Source: Salinicola salarius (GTDB taxonomy: Bacteria > Pseudomonadota > Gammaproteobacteria > Pseudomonadales > Halomonadaceae). Taken from it: a stretch of DNA of 64,000 bases. The translations under genes were made by a program, and so were the position numbers. The stretch covers positions 73,007-137,006 of the forward strand of contig NZ_NHOU01000006.1 of NCBI RefSeq assembly GCF_002179555.1. Direction: 5' to 3'. The notes under the pieces are model-generated. The model was not told the origin of the DNA and searched no databases. It saw only the letters and a program-made list of their open reading frames with translations. Shown in pieces: positions 58,784 to 64,000 of the stretch; the first letter of the stretch is position 1, and each line of letters begins with the position of its first letter.

Positions 58784-61402
58784 TCAGGCTTCCTGGGCGA
58801 CCGGAATGACAGTAGCGGCCGCTTTCTGGAAATCCTCTATCTCATGGAAGTTCAAGTAGCGGTAGATTTCTCCCGCCATGGCATTGAACTCGCCCATGGT
58901 AGCTTTGTACTCCTCGACCGTTGGCAGGCGACCTTCGACGGCAGCGATTGCCGCGAGCTCTGCCGATGCCAGGTAGACATCGGCGCCGTCGCCCAGACGG
59001 TTGGGGAAGTTACGGGTAGAGGTGGATACGACGGTGGATTTCGGCGCCACGCGTGCCTGGTTACCCATGCACAGCGAGCAGCCCGGCATTTCCATGCGCG
59101 CGCCCGCCTTGCCGTAAATACCGTAGTAACCTTCCTCGGTCAGCTGATGTTGGTCCATCTTGGTCGGCGGCGCAAGCCACAGACGCGTCTTCAGGCTACC
59201 GGCGGGCTGCTTCTCGAGCAGTTTGCCAGCGGCACGGAAGTGACCGATGTTGGTCATGCACGAACCGATGAACACTTCGTCGATCTGGGTGCCGGCCACT
59301 TCGGAGAGCAGGCGGGCGTCGTCCGGATCGTTGGGTGCGCACAGCACCGGCTGGTCGATCTCGGCCAGGTCGATCTCGATGACCGCGGCGTATTCGGCGT
59401 CGGCATCGGCACGCATCAGGCTCGGATCGGCCAACCAGGCCTCCATCGCCTCGATGCGACGCTCCAGCGTGCGGCGATCGCCGTAGCCTGCGCTGATCAT
59501 CCACTTCAGCAGCGTGACGTTGGAGTTCAGGTACTCGGTCACACTCTCTTCACCCAGCGTGATGGTACAGCCCGCTGCGCTGCGCTCCGCGGAAGCATCG
59601 GAAAGCTCGAAGGCCTGCTCGGCGGTGAGATCTTCCAGACCTTCGATTTCCAGAATGCGGCCGGAGAAGATGTTCTTCTTACCGGATTTGGCGACGGTCA
59701 GATGGCCCTGCTGGATAGCGTAGTAGGGAATCGCATGGACCAGGTCGCGCAGGGTGATGCCCGGCTGGCGCTCGCCCTTGAAGCGCACCAGCACCGATTC
59801 CGGCATATCCAGCGGCATCACGCCGGTGGCGGCGGCAAAGGCCACTAGGCCCGAGCCCGCCGGGAAGGAGATGCCCATCGGGAAGCGGGTGTGCGAGTCG
59901 CCGCCGGTGCCGACGGTATCGGGCAGCAACATACGGTTGAGCCAGGAGTGGATGATGCCGTCGCCAGGACGCAGCGAGACGCCGCCACGGTTCATGATGA
60001 AGTCGGGCAGGGTGTGATGCGTCTCGACGTCTACCGGCTTCGGGTAGGCCGCCGTGTGACAGAAGGACTGCATGACCAGATCGGCCTGGAAGCCGAGGCA
60101 GGCCAGATCCTTCAGCTCGTCCCGCGTCATCGGGCCGGTGGTGTCCTGAGAACCGACGGTGGTCATCTTCGGTTCGCAGTACATGCCCGGGCGAACGCCA
60201 TCCATGCCGCAGGCCTTGCCGACCATCTTCTGCGCCAGGGTGAAACCCTTGCCGGTGTCGACCGGCTGCTCCGGCTTGCGGAAGATGTCGGAGTCCGGCA
60301 GCCCGAGCTCGTTGCGGGCCTTCTCGGTCAGACCGCGACCGATGATCAGCGGGATACGGCCGCCGGCACGGACTTCGTCGAGGATGACCTGGGTCTTGAG
60401 CTGGAAGGTGGAGACGACTTCGTCGCTGTCGTGCCGGGTCACCTTGCCTTCGTAGGGATAGACGTCGATGACGTCGCCCATCTCGAGCTTGTCGACATCC
60501 ATTTCGATCGGCAGGGCGCCGGCATCTTCCATAGTGTTGAAGAAGATGGGAGCGATCTTGCCGCCGAAGCAGAAACCGCCGGCGCGCTTGTTGGGCACGT
60601 GGGGAATGTCGTCGCCGAAGAACCACAGCACCGAGTTGGTGGCGGACTTGCGCGAGGAGCCGGTGCCGACCACGTCACCGACATAGGCGACCGGGAAGCC
60701 TTTGGCCTTGACCGCTTCGATCTGCGACATCGGGCCCTTGGTACCGGCGACTTCCGGCTCGATGCCCTCGCGCGGGTTCTTGAGCATGGCGTTGGCATGC
60801 AGTGGAATGTCCGGGCGTGACCAGGCATCCGGGGCAGGGGAGAGATCATCGGTGTTGGTCTCGCCCGGCACCTTGAACACGGCGATGCTGATTTTCTCGG
60901 GCAGAGCCGGTTTGGCAAGAAACCACTCGGCTTCGGCCCAGGATTCGAGCACGCCTTGAGCAATGGCGTTGCCGTTCTTGGCGCGTTCGGCGACATCGTG
61001 AAAGGCGTCGAACATCAGCAGTGTGTGCTTAAGCTGCTCGCCGGCTTCCTGAGCGAGCTCGCTATCGTCGAGCAGTTCGACCAGCGTGGCAATGTTGTAT
61101 CCACCCTGCATGGTGCCGAGAAGCTTGACCGCATGAATCTTGTCGATCAGTGGTGAGGTCGCTTCACCCTTGGCGATAGCGGTGAGAAAGCCTGCCTTGA
61201 CGTAAGCGGCTTCGTCGACGCCCGGTGGTACGCGATCGGTGATCAGTTCGAGGAGAAATGCCTCTTCGCCAGCTGGCGGCTGTTTCAGCAGCTCGATCAA
61301 CTGGGCAGTCATTTCGGCGTTCAACGGCTTCGGCGGCACGCCTTCGGCGGCGCGCTCCTCGACATGTTGGCGGTAAGCTTCAAGCACGGTGGAGAGCCTC
61401 AT
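58784..61402 (-). CDS. acnB: bifunctional aconitate hydratase B
   Basis: An 872-aa TCA-cycle enzyme that isomerises citrate and isocitrate and can also use 2-methylcitrate-derived substrate. The N-terminal HEAT-like domain (about 1-160) is specific to AcnB. The [4Fe-4S] ligands are C715 (SCMTNIGHF), C775 and C778 (CSLCMGN). Apo-AcnB binds mRNA in E. coli. It is monocistronic, with the gap to miaE on its 5' side carrying its promoter. Confidence 0.97.
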   Translation of the reverse strand: MRLSTVLEAYRQHVEERAAEGVPPKPLNAEMTAQLIELLKQPPAGEEAFLLELITDRVPPGVDEAAYVKAGFLTAIAKGEATSPLIDKIHAVKLLGTMQGGYNIATLVELLDDSELAQEAGEQLKHTLLMFDAFHDVAERAKNGNAIAQGVLESWAEAEWFLAKPALPEKISIAVFKVPGETNTDDLSPAPDAWSRPDIPLHANAMLKNPREGIEPEVAGTKGPMSQIEAVKAKGFPVAYVGDVVGTGSSRKSATNSVLWFFGDDIPHVPNKRAGGFCFGGKIAPIFFNTMEDAGALPIEMDVDKLEMGDVIDVYPYEGKVTRHDSDEVVSTFQLKTQVILDEVRAGGRIPLIIGRGLTEKARNELGLPDSDIFRKPEQPVDTGKGFTLAQKMVGKACGMDGVRPGMYCEPKMTTVGSQDTTGPMTRDELKDLACLGFQADLVMQSFCHTAAYPKPVDVETHHTLPDFIMNRGGVSLRPGDGIIHSWLNRMLLPDTVGTGGDSHTRFPMGISFPAGSGLVAFAAATGVMPLDMPESVLVRFKGERQPGITLRDLVHAIPYYAIQQGHLTVAKSGKKNIFSGRILEIEGLEDLTAEQAFELSDASAERSAAGCTITLGEESVTEYLNSNVTLLKWMISAGYGDRRTLERRIEAMEAWLADPSLMRADADAEYAAVIEIDLAEIDQPVLCAPNDPDDARLLSEVAGTQIDEVFIGSCMTNIGHFRAAGKLLEKQPAGSLKTRLWLAPPTKMDQHQLTEEGYYGIYGKAGARMEMPGCSLCMGNQARVAPKSTVVSTSTRNFPNRLGDGADVYLASAELAAIAAVEGRLPTVEEYKATMGEFNAMAGEIYRYLNFHEIEDFQKAAATVIPVAQEA

Positions 61403-61883
61403 CTAGTGTTAGAGCCCGCATGAGCGATGTGTATTCGTAACCGCTACGTGGGTACGTTTCGGTCGGTAAATAGATCGGCTGCGGTGGGCGCAGCGAAGTC
61501 TACGTGAAACTGTCGACAATGTTAAGAAGCCGTCTTTGCTCGGGCTGGGCAGGGGGAGAGTGGAGAGTGGAGAAAGTAACAGAGAAAGTCACAGAGAAAG
61601 TCAATGTCACCATGGTCGAGCAGATGGGTGTCGAAGTCTGACCGGCCAGGCGCTACCATAGGGCGAAAATTCAGCGAATCCACTTTGATTCAACGCACTG
61701 ATGCTTACGCGTCTCATCACGCTCGAATCAACGATCCGGCGGAGGGCGCCGGTCGGCGAGGCCCCGACCCGCTTTTCGGCGGGTCGCGTCGTATCAGGAC
61801 GCGCTGTCCGGATCGTCGTCTGCCCATGTGCTCCGCTTTTATCATGTACTCGACATGGCCTGTCGAGTGTTCGACGAACGTCA
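61403..61883. other. gene-free region between acnB and miaE
   Basis: No gene is visible in 481 bases. It has short direct repeats (GAGAGTG at 61557-61570; ACAGAGAAAGTC twice at 61578-61601) and a clean 8-bp hairpin CGACCCGC-TTTTCG-GCGGGTCG (61765-61786) about 100 bp before miaE. The acnB and miaE promoters must lie here, but I could not place them. Confidence 0.55.
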
Positions 61884-62546
61884 ATGACGACTGAACGAAT
61901 GACTGCTTATACCGATTGCACTACCGACGACCTGCTGCCTGCCGAGCTGCTCGATTTTCTGCCGTGTGAAACTCCGATGCGTTGGATAGAGGCAGCGCTG
62001 GAGAACCCCGCGTTGTTGCTGATCGACCACGCACAGTGCGAGAAGAAGGCGGCGTCGACGGCCATGAGTCTGATGTTTCGCTACGTGGACCGCCCCGAAC
62101 TCTTGACCAAGATGTCTCAGCTCGCCCGCGAGGAGCTTCTGCACTTCGAGCAGGTAGTGGGGCTGATGCAGGAGCGGGGTGTCGACTATTCCCACATTCA
62201 GGCCTCGCGCTATGCGGAGGGGCTGCGCGAGCACGTGGCGCGCGAGGAGCCGCACCGCCTGATCGATATCCTGATCGTCGGGGCCTTCATCGAAGCGCGT
62301 TCCTGTGAACGTTTCGCCAGATTGATTCCCTACCTTGATGAGACGCTTGCCAAGTTCTATCGCTCGCTGGTGCGGTCGGAAGGGCGCCATTTCGAGGATT
62401 ACCTGGGGCTTGCCGAGCGCTATGCGGGAAAGGAGGTCGTCGCTGAACGGGTGGCCCGCTTTGCCATTCACGAACAGGCCCTGATCGAAGGTGAAGACGC
62501 CATGTTTCGCTTTCACAGCGGCGTGCCGGCAGCCCGTGCCTCCTGA
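61884..62546 (+). CDS. miaE: tRNA-(ms2io6A37) hydroxylase MiaE
   Basis: A 220-aa ferritin-like di-iron monooxygenase that hydroxylates the isopentenyl group of ms2i6A at position 37 of certain tRNAs, an O2-dependent step. Metal ligands are visible as Glu/His pairs: HAQCEKKAAS, REELLHFEQV, GAFIEARSCERF and SEGRHFEDYL. The start is the ATG at 61884, with 61899 as an alternative; neither has a strong ribosome site. Confidence 0.93.
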   Translation: MTTERMTAYTDCTTDDLLPAELLDFLPCETPMRWIEAALENPALLLIDHAQCEKKAASTAMSLMFRYVDRPELLTKMSQLAREELLHFEQVVGLMQERGVDYSHIQASRYAEGLREHVAREEPHRLIDILIVGAFIEARSCERFARLIPYLDETLAKFYRSLVRSEGRHFEDYLGLAERYAGKEVVAERVARFAIHEQALIEGEDAMFRFHSGVPAARAS

Positions 62547-62570
62547 TCACCGCTTTGGAACCATGGCTCT

Positions 62571-62590
62571 CGAGCCATGGCACGACGACG
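62571..62590. promoter_or_regulatory. 9-bp inverted repeat upstream of the BTAD regulator
   Basis: CCATGGCTC-TC-GAGCCATGG is a perfect 9-bp inverted repeat 57 bp before the regulator start and 24 bp after the miaE stop. It might be an autoregulatory operator or a short terminator without T-run. Confidence 0.45.
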
Positions 62591-62647
62591 GCTGTCTCGT
62601 TCGTGACCACCGGGCGGCTGTACCTCTCACCGGATGAATGGAAAGCA

Positions 62648-64000
62648 ATGAACTCAGGTCCAGCTACAACAACAATTTCGCTCTTCGGACACTTCGGTTA
62701 TCAGCAGGGCGAGCGGGCTCTGACGCAGTTCAGCTATGACAAGGTGAAGGCGCTGCTGGTCTATCTCCTGATGCAGGAAACACCGGTCAGTCGTGCCGCT
62801 CTGGCTGAGATGCTGTGGCCGGATCAGGGCGTCAAGTCCGGCCGAACCAACCTTCGCCACGCCTTGCACTGTCTGCGTCACAGCCTCGGTGATCTTGCCG
62901 AGGTATCCCTGTCCGTCACCCGGCAGACGATCGCCTTCGATCTGCCGGCCTCTGTCGTCTGGGATCTCCGCGCGGCGGACGAGCTGCTTCAGCAGCCGCC
63001 CACCGTGGCGACTCTGGAGCAGTTGCTCGACCATTATCGGGGCGATCTGCTGGCGGAGCTTCATCTGGGGCAGTGTGTCGCTTTCCAGCAGTGGCTGGTG
63101 CGTACGCGAGGCGAGTGGCGCCAGCGGCTGATCGAATACGCGGAGCGGGTTCTGGAGGCTGCCTCGGCGCTACCGGAGGCGTTGCTACGCACCCTGATTC
63201 ATCGTATTCCCGACTACTGCCCCTTTCATGAGCGTCTCGTACGACAGCTCGCCGAGCATGGACAGTTTGCTGCTGCTCGGGAACAGTTCAACGCCTTCCT
63301 GCAGCACCTGGCGCTCTCGGGACAGCAGCCGGAGCCCGGCTTCTTGCAGTTGGCGCGATTCTGGTCGGAGGTGCCAGCGCAGGGAGTGGCCGGCGCCGAT
63401 TGGCTGAGTCAGGCGGGCTCGCCCGCCGCTCAAGCGGCGCAGCCGGGTGCTTTGGGTTACGTCGCCCAAGACATCGATTACCGCCAGATTACGGTGATGG
63501 CGATCGCTCTCAGGCCGGTGGATGCCGGCAACGATCTCGGCCGGGCGCTGGCATGCCTGAAAGCGCAGGGGCGACTGTTTCAATGGCTGGAAACCCAGTG
63601 CCGGCATCTGGGCGGTTTCTGGCAGACCGCTGTGGGCAGCGGGATCGGCCTGGCGTGTTTTGGTACTCATGGGCCGACGCATCAGCTGGCCGAACTGGTG
63701 GCGCTGTTCGAACACTGCCGACAAGGCTTGGCTCGCGAGCTCGACAGCGTTTGGGAAGGTGATGATTCGCCCCCGCGATTCACGCTGACGGCCGGACTGG
63801 ATAGCGGGCGAGTGATCTGGTTGCCGGAGCGACAATCGATCGACCCGTTCGGTGACGTGACACAAGTGGCATTGGCGATGATGGCGGCAGCGCAAAGCAG
63901 CGAGCTGGTGATATCGCTCAATGCCAGCCAGCATCTGCCGCCCGCGTTCGATCTGCAATCTCGCCTGACGCCGCGTCTGATCAGCAGTGACGGCCGTGTC
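62648..64000 (+). CDS. BTAD-type transcriptional regulator with degenerate cyclase-like domain, cut by the window edge
   Basis: An open frame of 451 codons that runs off the right end. Residues 1-95 form an OmpR/SARP-like DNA-binding region (LFGHFGYQQGERAL; AALAEMLWPDQGVKSGRTNL). Residues about 100-235 look like a bacterial transcriptional activator (BTAD) TPR bundle. From about 277 the sequence follows the class III nucleotide cyclase pattern (RQITVMAIALRPVDAG; GLACFGTHGPTHQLAELV; GLDSGRVIW…DPFGDVTQVALAMMAAA), but the metal-binding Asp residues are not evident, so it may be a sensor. Effector and targets are unknown. Confidence 0.72.
   Translation, partial: MNSGPATTTISLFGHFGYQQGERALTQFSYDKVKALLVYLLMQETPVSRAALAEMLWPDQGVKSGRTNLRHALHCLRHSLGDLAEVSLSVTRQTIAFDLPASVVWDLRAADELLQQPPTVATLEQLLDHYRGDLLAELHLGQCVAFQQWLVRTRGEWRQRLIEYAERVLEAASALPEALLRTLIHRIPDYCPFHERLVRQLAEHGQFAAAREQFNAFLQHLALSGQQPEPGFLQLARFWSEVPAQGVAGADWLSQAGSPAAQAAQPGALGYVAQDIDYRQITVMAIALRPVDAGNDLGRALACLKAQGRLFQWLETQCRHLGGFWQTAVGSGIGLACFGTHGPTHQLAELVALFEHCRQGLARELDSVWEGDDSPPRFTLTAGLDSGRVIWLPERQSIDPFGDVTQVALAMMAAAQSSELVISLNASQHLPPAFDLQSRLTPRLISSDGRV

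Noticed and set aside
58781-59848. 355-aa open frame antisense to acnB
   Set aside because: Opposite a complete acnB; no recognisable product.

Overview
The window is a continuous, GC-rich, densely coded stretch of a bacterial chromosome. Gene content and protein flavour point to a gammaproteobacterium of the Halomonadaceae type (Halomonas/Salinicola/Kushneria relatives): AcnB, PsrA, GlpSTPQUV, PpsA with PpsR, MiaE, an H-NS/MvaT-like protein and a lexA-dinB pair. This is inferred from recognised families only; no database was searched. No rRNA, transposase, integrase or prophage genes were seen.

Layout. 1-1130: the leader-distal part of a CRISPR array (15 identical 33-nt repeats, one 32-nt variant and an 8-nt terminal remnant) with type I-C-like repeats; the cas genes must lie left of the window. 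1311-7377: a sugar-acid cluster (LysR regulator, secreted aldose 1-epimerase, GntP permease, IlvD/Edd dehydratase). 7557-11762: a YjbQ protein, an AHL-lactonase-family enzyme, a zinc alcohol dehydrogenase and fumC. 11886-12962: a membrane-anchored EEP phosphatase.

13146-25013 is a glycerol region. glpD and glpR are on the minus strand, glpK-glpF on the plus strand, then two tRNA-Val(GAC) genes, then the six-gene glycerol ABC importer glpSTPQUV. The cell therefore carries both facilitated diffusion with kinase trapping and ATP-driven uptake. 25195-29325: an HDOD protein, free-Met-R-sulfoxide reductase, and the methionine importer metNIQ.

29604-36632 is the Rut uracil-degradation locus (rutE, rutR, rutABCDF and an NCS1 permease) with a clear RutR operator. 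It runs into ribE, apt, gpt, ung and upp (36920-40169), so pyrimidine catabolism, base salvage and uracil repair sit side by side. 40166-43765 is a molybdenum-cofactor operon (mobA, mobB, a moaC-moaD fusion, moaE, moaA). Next come an H-NS-like gene, a beta-CASP RNase J-like gene, purU, and a lexA-dinB SOS operon with two LexA boxes. 49283-55261: psrA, nagZ, hpt, and the divergent pair ppsR / ppsA. 55369-62546: a membrane GDPD, an outer-membrane barrel protein, a small Rossmann-like protein, acnB and miaE. The window ends inside a regulator with a BTAD-type N-terminus and a degenerate cyclase-like domain.

Most genes are well-known families. The most unusual points are the GlpS/GlpT pair with complementary loss of ATPase motifs, the MoaC-MoaD fusion, the rearranged rut locus with an NCS1 carrier, the right-edge BTAD/cyclase-like regulator, a lactonase-dehydrogenase pair, and several perfect palindromes and hairpins in intergenic DNA. 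I saw no complete new defence system; the CRISPR array is the only defence element.
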